Shown here: positions 1 to 6,603 of the stretch, piece after piece
Layout: every line of letters begins with the position of its first letter
How positions within the stretch are numbered: the stretch's first letter is position 1
Origin: Aequorivita sp. H23M31
Lineage (GTDB): Bacteria; Bacteroidota; Bacteroidia; Flavobacteriales; Flavobacteriaceae
Length of the DNA stretch: 64,000 bases
Direction of reading: 5' to 3'
Assembly (NCBI RefSeq): GCF_004022485.1
Contig: NZ_CP034951.1
Location: 1,488,001-1,552,000 of the forward strand
The notes under the pieces: generated by a model
Databases searched by the model: none
The model's input: only the letters and a program-made list of their open reading frames with translations
Told to the model about the DNA's origin: nothing
Made by a program: the position numbers and the translations under genes

Positions 1-243
1 AAGGTAAAGAAAGACCCCACTACCGGGTTTATCGCATCCACAACGGTTTCCTATTGGAAAACGCTTCTGGAAAAGAGCCTGAACCGAATGCTTACCGAAG
101 ACGACATCTCAGGCTTTGAAGTGAGCATAGACCACAAACAGGTAGTGAACAGTACCCAGCCCGTAAAGGTGAAGGCACTGATCGTTGCGGACGGCATCGT
201 GCACGAGTTTACGGTGGCGGTGGGATTAACCAATAATATTTAA
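1..243 (+). CDS. Phage tail sheath protein, C-terminal end (partial)
   Basis: Frame 1 is open from the first base to the TAA at 241-243, giving the last 80 residues of a protein that starts upstream of the window. The visible part contains YWKTLLEKSLNRML and ends in VAVGLTNNI, the kind of alpha/beta C-terminal domain that joins neighbouring subunits in contractile sheaths of myophages. The assignment rests mainly on position: a tube-like gene starts 7 nt downstream, followed by a chaperone, tape measure and baseplate genes, the fixed order in contractile tails. In Bacteroidota prophages the sheath often belongs to the DUF2586 group, but this fragment is too short for me to decide the family. 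Confidence 0.7.
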   Translation, partial: KVKKDPTTGFIASTTVSYWKTLLEKSLNRMLTEDDISGFEVSIDHKQVVNSTQPVKVKALIVADGIVHEFTVAVGLTNNI

Positions 244-249
244 GAGGAC

Positions 250-684
250 ATGGCAGAAAGGATCATAAACAAGTTTGGCACGATGAAGGGGTGGAACTCC
301 ATCACGGCCAATTTAATGGGTCGGGATGTGGAAGGCATTACCGAACTCAAGTACAGCGACTCCATGGAAAAGGAGAACGTCTATGGCGCAGGGCCGTACC
401 CCGTGGGAAGGAGCCGTGGCAATTATGAGGCCGAGGCTTCCATCACCCTTTTTAAGGAAGAGGTGGACGGCCTGAAACTGGCAATGCCCGCGGGAAAACG
501 GTTGCAGGATATTGCTCCCTTTGATGTCGTGGTGGAATACGAGACCGAGGGCGGTACAATCTATAAGGACGTTGTCCGGAACTGCGAGTTCAAGAACGAC
601 GGCATTGAGGTTTCACAGGCCGATGGTACGATTGCTACGGAATATGAGCTTATCGTGAGCCATATTGACTGGAATGTGATATAA
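250..684 (+). CDS. Phage tail tube protein
   Basis: This 144-residue protein probably forms the inner tube that the sheath drives through the target envelope. It is predicted to be rich in beta strand, has no signal or membrane segment, and has the size of Mu gpM/P2 FII-type tube subunits (about 120-170 residues). The N-terminus (MAERIINKFGTMKGWNSITA) leads into alternating beta segments, a VEYETEGG stretch and a C-terminal IVSHIDWNVI. It lies 7 nt after the sheath gene and upstream of the tail assembly chaperone, exactly where tube genes sit. Function is inferred from size, composition and synteny rather than a catalytic motif. Confidence 0.75.
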   Translation: MAERIINKFGTMKGWNSITANLMGRDVEGITELKYSDSMEKENVYGAGPYPVGRSRGNYEAEASITLFKEEVDGLKLAMPAGKRLQDIAPFDVVVEYETEGGTIYKDVVRNCEFKNDGIEVSQADGTIATEYELIVSHIDWNVI

Positions 685-690
685 CTTTTA

Positions 691-717
691 CGAAATCGAA
701 ATCGAAATCGAAATCGA
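691..717 (+). repeat. Hexamer tandem repeat (CGAAAT, about 4.5 units)
   Basis: About four and a half copies of CGAAAT fill most of the 50-nt gap between the tube gene and the chaperone gene. A related, degenerate GAAATT/GAAATC run lies in the gap after the tape measure gene (3554-3616). These are the only gaps of this kind in an otherwise tightly packed tail operon. Confidence 0.85.
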
Positions 718-734
718 AAACCAAATACAATAAA

Positions 735-1091
735 ATGGCTGAGAAGACAGGAGACAAGAAATTAGAAGTAGTGCGTCCCTTTGGCGATGCTGAAATAGAG
801 GCACACGCGGCAAAGGTGGGCGGAAAACGCAATCTTCGGGAAGTGGTGGTCGAGACCGACGACGGTTATGCCTTTCATTATCTGGTAAAGAAACCATCAC
901 GGTCGGTAATTCAGGCCGTGGTGCAGTATGAAGGAAAGAAGGACGTAACGGCACAGCAAAAGGTAATGCTTGGCTGTGTGCTGGAGGGCGACAAGGAAGC
1001 CTACGAAAACGACGGCAGTATTTATGGCGAACTGGTCGGGAAGATCGGGGAGCTTACGCGGTCGGCAAAGGCGGATATAAAAAAGATTTAG
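735..1091 (+). CDS. Tail assembly chaperone, short (G-like) form
   Basis: This 118-residue acidic/basic soluble protein sits between the tube and tape measure genes, the invariant site of tail assembly chaperones (lambda G/GT, Mu gp41, P2 E/E+E'). It is predicted to coat the tape measure during tail assembly. The frame ends in codons AAA AAG ATT TAG; the heptamer A AAA AAG lies immediately before the stop, and the -1 frame stays open for a further 81 codons, so a longer fused form is expected (see the extension feature). The start ATG follows the hexamer repeat. No enzymatic motif is visible, as expected for this family. Confidence 0.75.
   Translation: MAEKTGDKKLEVVRPFGDAEIEAHAAKVGGKRNLREVVVETDDGYAFHYLVKKPSRSVIQAVVQYEGKKDVTAQQKVMLGCVLEGDKEAYENDGSIYGELVGKIGELTRSAKADIKKI
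1079..1085 (+). promoter_or_regulatory. Programmed -1 ribosomal frameshift site (A AAA AAG)
   Basis: The heptamer A AAA AAG is in the correct phase (1079 then codons 1080-1082 and 1083-1085) for -1 tandem slippage, and is the same heptamer used by E. coli dnaX. The zero-frame stop is at 1089-1091. A possible stem starts 7 nt downstream: CCGGT at 1093-1097 can pair with ACCGG at 1121-1125. Slippage joins codon 117 of the chaperone to the open -1 frame ending at 1330. Confidence 0.78.
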
Positions 1092-1330
1092 CCCGGTTTT
1101 GGTTAGATACAAAGGATGGCACCGGTCGGGATTTTGAGAAGATCGATGCCATTCTTCGCGTTCAATACGGTATAGACCCCCACACCTTGAGCGACCAGGA
1201 TTGGGCACAGCGGTTCCAGGAGTGGGTCTATGTGCAGCGGATGGAATTGGAAACCCAAGAGGCCATTATGGAAAAAGCGTTCCGCAAGGTAATGGTAGAG
1301 GTGGTAAATGCCGTGTTCGGCAAGAAATAG
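1085..1330 (+). CDS. Tail assembly chaperone, frameshift extension (T-like domain)
   Basis: Read in the -1 frame from the slippery site, this stretch encodes 81 residues (starting DLARFWLDTKDGTGRDFEKI and ending VVNAVFGKK) up to TAG at 1328-1330. There is no ATG near its 5' end; the first in-frame ATG is near 1240, too late to give a sensible independent protein. Fused to the upstream 117 residues it gives a product of about 198 residues, matching the G/GT arrangement in which the T part recruits the tape measure. The composition is ordinary for a soluble protein (DIDPHTL-like helical, Trp- and Gln-rich middle), which argues against chance openness. Confidence 0.72.
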   Translation, partial: DLARFWLDTKDGTGRDFEKIDAILRVQYGIDPHTLSDQDWAQRFQEWVYVQRMELETQEAIMEKAFRKVMVEVVNAVFGKK

Positions 1331-1555
1331 CTATTTGAAGGTGCGTGTCCTGGAATCTACCTGCGTGCCGATATAGACAACGGCCACCGCAAAGACAAAC
1401 CAAAAGGTAAGCGCAAATACATGCTCAAAGTTATAGATGAGCAAGACGATATAAGCCAAGGGAATGGCAAACAATGCCACCCAGAGCAAGCTGTAAAACA
1501 GCAATCGGGCAAGGGCCCGGACAAAGGCAAACATATTTTTTAAGGCAGAAAGCAT
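1331..1555 (-). CDS. Small antisense membrane protein in the tail operon
   Basis: On the opposite strand to all other tail genes, this ORF exactly fills the gap between the chaperone stop (1330) and the tape measure start (1574). From the ATG at 1555 it encodes 74 residues with two strong hydrophobic helices (around LLWVALFAIPLAYIVLLIY and FALTFWFVFAVAVVYIG) and basic ends (N-terminal FVRALARLL, C-terminal DSRTRTFK). A TTG two codons upstream is an alternative start. I do not recognise the family. Two membrane segments and a size near 75 residues would fit a holin-like, immunity or superinfection-exclusion protein, but that is inference; its orientation suggests expression in the lysogen rather than with the tail genes. 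Confidence 0.5.
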   Translation of the reverse strand: MLSALKNMFAFVRALARLLFYSLLWVALFAIPLAYIVLLIYNFEHVFALTFWFVFAVAVVYIGTQVDSRTRTFK

Positions 1556-1573
1556 ATACAAATATAACCAATA

Positions 1574-3553
1574 ATGGCATCAGTTTCAACAGAATGGATA
1601 TTAAATCTTGGCGGGAACATTCGCGAGTCCATCAAGAAGGTGGTGGGCAATGTGCAGGAATCCATTGACTCTGTAAAGGACCTGGGCACCAATTGGGGGC
1701 TGACGGAAAAGAAAACCAAGGCCGCGCTCAAGAACGAAGAGCTTAACCTAAGGGAAACCCGGAAGGAACTAACTGCCAAGGAACGCACCCTAAAAGATTT
1801 GGAAAAGGCCTATAAAAAGGCTGCTCCGGGAGTTGCTTGGTCCAAGGCAAAAAAAGCAGTTGAAGACCAGCAAAAGGAAATAGACAAACTCAAGGAAAAG
1901 CTTTGGAACGCTTCCGAGAATGCCAAAACCCTTAAAGAAGACCTTGAGAATTTCGCCAAGATAAAGACAGACTGGAGCAGTGTGGCCATACAGGCCAACC
2001 AGATGTCCGAGATCGTGGGGAAGATAACCACCGCGCTGGATTTTGCGGTGGACGTGAAAAAATTGCGGGACGAGTTCCAACGGCTTACCGATCTATCGGG
2101 AAGCGACCTGGACAAATTCCTGAGCAAGAGCCGTGAGATAGCCGATGTGTACGACGAAGATGCCAAGGCCGTGGGCGAAGCCGCCAACGCCCTTACCCAA
2201 CAGATGGGCGGCAGTTTTGAGAGCAACCTGAACCTACTGGAGGAAGGATTGAAGCGCGGTGCCAACCTGAACGGCGATTACCTTGCCATATTAAAACGCT
2301 ATGCGCCCACCCTTCACGAAATGGGCGTGTCTGCCGATGAGGCCACGGCGCTCATTGCCACGGCGGCCAAAAAAGGAATAGACCCCAGCAGTTTTATAGA
2401 GGGCATACAAAAGGCAGGGATTGAACTGCGTAAGCTCGACAAGCCTGCCGAGGACGCACTGGCGGCCATTGGGCTAAAGCGCGACGATCTTGTGGGCAAG
2501 ACCGCAATGGAAAACGTGCGCCAGGTATCTGCGGCCATGGAAGGGATGACCACCCAGGCCAAGCAGATGACCATTTCAAAGATTTTTAAGAAGCAGGGCG
2601 AGCGTTCGGGCATCGAGTTTATCATGGGCCTTAACGAGAACATTCCCCCGCTGGACGAAATACCGGCCGTGGAAGAAACCGCTTCGGGCTTTAAAAAACT
2701 TTTCAGCAACATAAAAACCTGGGCGGGCGATGCCTTTGGCACCATGGGCGAATATGCCCAGACCTTTGGCCCCGCCATTCAATTGCTGGCGGGAGCCATC
2801 CCCATACTGACCGCGCTCAAAAACCTCGCTTGGCTCAATGCTATCGCTACTAAAGGTTGGGCACTTGCCACCAACATTCTGGGAAAATCCATTTTGGGCA
2901 TTCCCATTATCGGGTGGATACTGGCCATAGTGGCCGCCATAGTGTGGGTGGTCTCGGCCACAGAAGGCTGGGGCAAGGCGTGGGACCACACCCTGAACGG
3001 GATGAAACTGTTGGTACAGGCGTGGGTGGCACAGATCAAGGCGAATTTTACTTTAATGGTCAACGGCATTATGATCGCCCTGGACAAGATAAAATTGGGC
3101 TGGTACAAGTTTAAACAGGCCGTGGGTCTTGGCGATAGCGATGAGAACCAAGCAATGATAGACCAGATCAATGCCAGTGTTGAAGACCGAAAGACCGAAA
3201 TAAAAGAAGCGCAGGCCGAGGCCAGTAAACTGTTGCTGGAGTCTGTAGGCGAGTTCATCAAGGCCGGGCAGAGCGTTTCATTGAAAAAAGACGAAGAAGA
3301 AGATTCGCCCTTTAACCTGAACAATACAATAAAAACGCCCGAGGTTACGACCCTTGATGACGATAAGAAAAAAGGCAAAAAAGGAGACGGCCTAAATGTG
3401 GGCAGCGGAGCAGGTGGCGTAAAGAACATTGCGATGACCTTGAACATAACCAACAACTTTAGTGTGGGCAAGGACACGAATATCCGCGATGTGGCGGACA
3501 AAATAGTGGGAATGGTGAACGACCGGTTGCGCGATGCGCTGGTAACGGTGTAG
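1574..3553 (+). CDS. Phage tail tape measure protein
   Basis: This 659-residue protein sets tail length and is probably ejected ahead of the DNA. Residues about 45-130 are a highly charged coiled coil (LKDLEKAYKKAAPG, QQKEIDKLKEKL). A conserved-looking helical core at about 150-370 includes the pattern LSREIADVYDEDAKAVGEAAN and MGVSADEATALIATAAKKG seen in the PhageMin_Tail (PF10145) family. A hydrophobic stretch at about 405-470 (ILGIPIIGWILAIVAAIVWVV) could insert into the target membrane, and the C-terminus has a Lys/Asp-rich linker. At roughly 0.15 nm per residue, the known relation for tape measures, the tail would be near 100 nm. It follows the chaperone gene as expected. Confidence 0.9.
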   Translation: MASVSTEWILNLGGNIRESIKKVVGNVQESIDSVKDLGTNWGLTEKKTKAALKNEELNLRETRKELTAKERTLKDLEKAYKKAAPGVAWSKAKKAVEDQQKEIDKLKEKLWNASENAKTLKEDLENFAKIKTDWSSVAIQANQMSEIVGKITTALDFAVDVKKLRDEFQRLTDLSGSDLDKFLSKSREIADVYDEDAKAVGEAANALTQQMGGSFESNLNLLEEGLKRGANLNGDYLAILKRYAPTLHEMGVSADEATALIATAAKKGIDPSSFIEGIQKAGIELRKLDKPAEDALAAIGLKRDDLVGKTAMENVRQVSAAMEGMTTQAKQMTISKIFKKQGERSGIEFIMGLNENIPPLDEIPAVEETASGFKKLFSNIKTWAGDAFGTMGEYAQTFGPAIQLLAGAIPILTALKNLAWLNAIATKGWALATNILGKSILGIPIIGWILAIVAAIVWVVSATEGWGKAWDHTLNGMKLLVQAWVAQIKANFTLMVNGIMIALDKIKLGWYKFKQAVGLGDSDENQAMIDQINASVEDRKTEIKEAQAEASKLLLESVGEFIKAGQSVSLKKDEEEDSPFNLNNTIKTPEVTTLDDDKKKGKKGDGLNVGSGAGGVKNIAMTLNITNNFSVGKDTNIRDVADKIVGMVNDRLRDALVTV

Positions 3554-3616
3554 CAATTGAAATTGAAATTGAAATCGAATTCGAAACTTGTCCGCCGGAG
3601 GAGGATCGAAATCGAA
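3554..3616 (+). repeat. Degenerate GAAATT/GAAATC hexamer run between tail genes
   Basis: The 76-nt gap after the tape measure gene begins with repeated GAAATT/GAAATC units, then a TCCGCCGGAGGAGG patch, then more ATCGAA units before the next start at 3630. The hexamer resembles the repeat at 691-717, suggesting a shared linker element inserted twice in the tail operon. Confidence 0.6.
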
Positions 3617-3629
3617 AAAAGAAGGATAA

Positions 3630-4283
3630 ATGGACATACGGTATAACGTAGGGGAATTGTTTCAGGCGGCTTTTGGCATCAACAGCCCTATCTATATAAC
3701 CGAGCCCTTTTTTAGGCAGGCCCCGCCCTATTTTGATTGGTCTGACGTGGATGTACTTCCTACGCTTGAAGAGCAGATAAACGAAACCGAAACCCTACCA
3801 CAAAGCTGGATGGGCACGCCCATTGTTTTTGAAGCGCGCTTTGATGGCGATGATGGAAAGTATTGGCGCTATAAACTCAATGGCGAACTGGAAGAAGTAG
3901 AAATGAAAACAATGGTCCTGCCAGCAGCTACCATGTTTTCCTTTAGACGTTCAAAAAACATAACCCGGACAAACGTACTGGGAAGCAACGGAACCGTCAA
4001 GGAGATTTATGGCTTTGACGATTGGCACATTGATGTTCGCGGCCTTTGTTTGCCGATTCCCGGAAAAACATCGTTGCAGCAATTGGAAGAACTGCTGCAG
4101 TGGGAAAAACTGGCCGATGCGATCAAGATAGAAGGACCCCTGTTTAGAAAGCTGGAAATTTATAGGGTGGCAATGGCAGATTTTGCCTATAACATTCCAC
4201 AGGGTAAACCAGATGTTGTGGCATTTACGATGCAGCTCTATAGTGATGATCCGCTGGAGTTGCAATTAACCAATACAATATAA
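3630..4283 (+). CDS. DUF6046-like tail protein
   Basis: A 217-residue soluble protein with an extended N-terminus (FGINSPIYITEPFF) and a C-terminal half rich in beta strand (DDWHIDVRGLCLPIPGK, then LYSDDPLELQ). It resembles proteins I recall as DUF6046, found beside hub genes in Bacteroidota prophages; I could not verify the family. In Mu-like and P2-like tails this place, between tape measure and hub, is taken by a DNA-circularisation or LysM-bearing baseplate protein, so a role as adaptor between tail tube tip and hub is the best inference. It sits 6 nt before the hub gene and is surely co-transcribed with it. Confidence 0.55.
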   Translation: MDIRYNVGELFQAAFGINSPIYITEPFFRQAPPYFDWSDVDVLPTLEEQINETETLPQSWMGTPIVFEARFDGDDGKYWRYKLNGELEEVEMKTMVLPAATMFSFRRSKNITRTNVLGSNGTVKEIYGFDDWHIDVRGLCLPIPGKTSLQQLEELLQWEKLADAIKIEGPLFRKLEIYRVAMADFAYNIPQGKPDVVAFTMQLYSDDPLELQLTNTI

Positions 4284-4288
4284 AAGAT

Positions 4289-5350
4289 ATGTATGTGATG
4301 CATTGTGAAATACGTTTTTTTGCCACCGAAGATCGGGATGAAATTGTATTGAACAAAGCCACCGAAATAGCTTTTGAAAGTTCCTTTAAAGAACCTGTTA
4401 GCAAGGGCAGGATTACCCTGCCCAGAAATATTAAACTATTTAACGGCAATGGAGAAACCATGGCCAAACCCGAAGAAGCGTTTAGAAAACTCTTTAAAAG
4501 AGGTGATAAAGTTTCTATCTCTTGGGGCTATAACGGAATATCGATAAAGGAGTTCGAAGGGTACATCACCACCGTTTCGGCAGACATTCCCGTGGTGATG
4601 GAGTTTGAGGATGAGATGTTTAAGATAAAACGGATGCCGGTAAATTTTTCGTCGCCAAACATCACGCTTCAGGAATTGTTGCAAACAATCATTCCGGGCT
4701 ATGAAATAGACGCCCTGGAAGGAACCACTCTTGGATCCGTAAGGTTGCCAAAAACACAGGTAGGGCCCGTTCTTGAAAAATTACAGTCGGATTGGGGCTT
4801 GTACACCTATTGGAAAGATGGCAAAGTGCGTAGTGGGAAATATTATGCCGTTGAGAGAACACGAACAAATGTTTCTTATGTAGATGGAAAAGTTGTTGAA
4901 AAAAAGGAGTTCATCATTGATCCGGATATAGATGTTTTTCATTTGGAAAGAAATTGCGTTTCTACGGCTTTAAACTATAAGCGAAAAGAAGATGTGAAGC
5001 TGAAAATAAAAGCGGTGAGCACGCTCCCCAATGGAAGTAAAATTGAAGTGGACGGCATTGGGGATGTGGACGGAGACGAACGGCAGTTGACCTTTTACAA
5101 CGTAACGGACGTGAAGGAACTGGAAGCCTTGGCCAAGATAGAGTACAAACGCTTTAAGGTAGATGGTTTTGATGGCAGTTTTACGGCCTTTGGCACCCCC
5201 AGCGTTACCCACGGCATGAAGTGCAAACTGGTGTCCGGGCTTTTTAAGGAGCGCGAGGGCATTTATTATATAGAAAGTGTGCGCAAAAGTTTTGGAGCGG
5301 ATGGCATTCGCCAGGAGATACAGTTGGGACCTAAAGCGTATGCGGAATGA
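4289..5350 (+). CDS. Baseplate hub protein (gpD/gp27-like)
   Basis: This 353-residue protein is the likely hub linking tail tube and spike. It shows the hub layout: an N-terminal beta domain with RGDKVSISWGYNG and an EGYITTVSAD strand, a central segment beginning ITLQELLQTIIPGYEI and continuing PVLEKLQSDWGLYTYW, the usual hub helix signature for reading the T4 gp27/Mu gp44 fold, and a C-terminal domain with GMKCKLVSGLFKEREG leading to IYYIESVRKSFG. Family length is about 320-400 residues. Its stop overlaps the start of the spike gene (ATGA at 5347-5350), a coupling typical of hub-spike pairs. An alternative start three codons in (Met4) is possible. Confidence 0.8.
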   Translation: MYVMHCEIRFFATEDRDEIVLNKATEIAFESSFKEPVSKGRITLPRNIKLFNGNGETMAKPEEAFRKLFKRGDKVSISWGYNGISIKEFEGYITTVSADIPVVMEFEDEMFKIKRMPVNFSSPNITLQELLQTIIPGYEIDALEGTTLGSVRLPKTQVGPVLEKLQSDWGLYTYWKDGKVRSGKYYAVERTRTNVSYVDGKVVEKKEFIIDPDIDVFHLERNCVSTALNYKRKEDVKLKIKAVSTLPNGSKIEVDGIGDVDGDERQLTFYNVTDVKELEALAKIEYKRFKVDGFDGSFTAFGTPSVTHGMKCKLVSGLFKEREGIYYIESVRKSFGADGIRQEIQLGPKAYAE

Positions 5351-5817
5351 ATGCGATTGGAGAGTTCAACAACCTGATGGCCGAGAAGATGAAAAAGAGC
5401 CAGCCCATACAGACCGCTTTTGCCGTAGTGAAGGAGGTGGACTGGGGAAAGAAAACAATGACTGCCACTGGGGTGGTGGACGATCTGGATTATTATGACG
5501 TGCTTTTGGGCCTTGGAGAAATTTACACCAAGCCAAAAACAGGAAGTCGGTGCCTAATAGGAATGATCAACAACCAAGGGAACAATAGTTTTTTGATCTG
5601 GAGTGAGGAAGCGGAAGAATGGATGCACAAAGTGGGCGATGCCGAAATGGAGATGAAGGACGACGGTTTTGTGGTAAAGGCCCAGGGCGAAAGTTTAAAA
5701 AAGGTGTTGAATGATTTTATAGACGAAGTGAACAAAATAATAGTAGTGAACGGAACCACTATAAACGTACCGGCCGTTACGGCAATAAAACAGCGGTTAA
5801 ACAAGATTTTAATATAG
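5347..5817 (+). CDS. Baseplate spike / gpV-like protein
   Basis: A 156-residue protein overlapping the hub stop by 4 nt. The N-terminal helix (residues 1-20) is followed by a small beta barrel (about 25-95: AVVKEVDWGKKTMTATGV, then RCLIGMINNQGNNSFLIW) that reads like the OB-fold domain of P2 gpV/Mu gp45 and phage hub spikes. The C-terminal third (KVLNDFIDEVNKIIVVNG and a repeated INVPAVTAIKQRLNKIL) is helical rather than the long beta helix of membrane-piercing needles, so the tip may be supplied by the next small protein. Function rests on the fold-like pattern and the hub overlap. Confidence 0.68.
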   Translation: MNAIGEFNNLMAEKMKKSQPIQTAFAVVKEVDWGKKTMTATGVVDDLDYYDVLLGLGEIYTKPKTGSRCLIGMINNQGNNSFLIWSEEAEEWMHKVGDAEMEMKDDGFVVKAQGESLKKVLNDFIDEVNKIIVVNGTTINVPAVTAIKQRLNKILI

Positions 5818-5822
5818 TTAAA

Positions 5823-6029
5823 ATGGCAATAACAAAACAAGTTTTAGCGCAAATGATAAAAGCGGCCTTGGACGATGGCAGCGATGTGGAGATAGAACCC
5901 GCACGCGCCAGAACCGAGCAGGCCAATAAAATAGCAGACGCCATAGACGCGTACGTAATGGGAAGAATGGTAACCGTTACCGGCGTAACCCCCGGAAGTG
6001 GTGCCGCTGCAGGAACAATAACAGCATAA
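5823..6029 (+). CDS. Small conserved-type tail protein (possible spike tip)
   Basis: A 68-residue protein: an N-terminal amphipathic helical part (residues 1-50) followed by a Gly/Thr/Ala-rich end (VTVTGVTPGSGAAAGTITA). It lies 6 nt after the spike gene and overlaps the gp25-like gene by one base (TAATG). Short Gly-rich proteins with a VTG pattern at this place occur in many contractile tails, but I do not recognise a named family. Its place next to the spike makes a role at the spike tip or hub plausible; nothing else supports it. Confidence 0.5.
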   Translation: MAITKQVLAQMIKAALDDGSDVEIEPARARTEQANKIADAIDAYVMGRMVTVTGVTPGSGAAAGTITA

Positions 6030-6310
6030 TGAAAGATTTTTTACTCGACACCGATAATGATATCCAGTTTGATGCAAACGGGGAACTGGTAATGGGTGAA
6101 AGCGAAATGCAGGAAGTTGGCTTGATCCTTCAACTGAACCAAGGCGAGCTGAAATCTGCGCCCATGTTGGGTGCCAGTTTGTTTCAGTTGATGAAGAGCA
6201 AGGAAAAGCGATCCTTGGTGGAGGAAAGAATCCGTCTCCATCTAGCGATGGACGGCAAGGATTATAATGCCATCAAGGAATTTTTACGGACAAAACAGCT
6301 GATAAAATAA
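6029..6310 (+). CDS. Baseplate wedge protein, gpW/gp25 family
   Basis: At 93 residues this is a compact match to the gpW/gp25 (Mu gp46) wedge family that anchors the sheath to the baseplate. It begins with the family-typical phrase DFLLDTDNDIQFDANGELVM, runs through EVGLILQLNQGELKSAPMLG, and ends in a helical part with EERIRLHLAMDG. The N-terminal lead and the quantity of charged beta residues match other Bacteroidota gp25-like proteins. One-base overlaps (TAATG) with both neighbours indicate translational coupling in the baseplate block. Confidence 0.75.
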   Translation: MKDFLLDTDNDIQFDANGELVMGESEMQEVGLILQLNQGELKSAPMLGASLFQLMKSKEKRSLVEERIRLHLAMDGKDYNAIKEFLRTKQLIK

Positions 6311-6597
6311 TGAAAACAACAGTACTATATAATCAATGTCTCCAGGACATCACCATTCGCGAGATGGGCGGGCTGGAGGGGATATTTGACATGGCCCTGC
6401 TGAATGGCTTTTCCATTACGGAAGACCTTTCCGGGCTGGAAGAAATCTTAACGCCGAGAAAGATGATAAGCGCGGGGATGGTTCGGTATTATAGGAATAA
6501 AATGGTGCAAACAGCCACCGATATAAGAAACCAGAAAGGTGGTAACACCCAACACCTCTTTGAAAACGGACTTTTTGAAAACGGACTTTTTGAGTAG
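6310..6597 (+). CDS. LysM/gpX-like baseplate protein with duplicated C-terminus
   Basis: A 95-residue protein whose first half (VLYNQCLQDITIREMGGLEG, then IFDMALLNGFSITEDLSG) reads like the LysM-type tail proteins of P2 gpX class found in baseplates of Bacteroidota prophages, where the pattern is LYNQSLLDI, a central helix, N-G and a final IP or LTP. The C-terminus carries a short internal duplication: FENGL occurs twice in a row, encoded by two copies of a 15-nt unit (CTTTTTGAAAACGGA) at about 6563-6592. The duplication extends an otherwise finished domain and may be recent slippage. Function is inferred from pattern and place. Confidence 0.55.
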   Translation: MKTTVLYNQCLQDITIREMGGLEGIFDMALLNGFSITEDLSGLEEILTPRKMISAGMVRYYRNKMVQTATDIRNQKGGNTQHLFENGLFENGLFE

Positions 6598-6603
6598 AAA
6601 ATT

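Noticed and set aside
897..1208. Minus-strand frame across the chaperone and its extension
   Set aside because: It is the antisense shadow of two plus-strand coding frames, with composition (many Arg, Pro, His) typical of such shadows.
1474..1668. Plus-strand 64-codon frame overlapping the antisense membrane gene and the tape measure start
   Set aside because: It overlaps the tape measure gene in another frame, has no recognisable pattern and would displace a well supported start.
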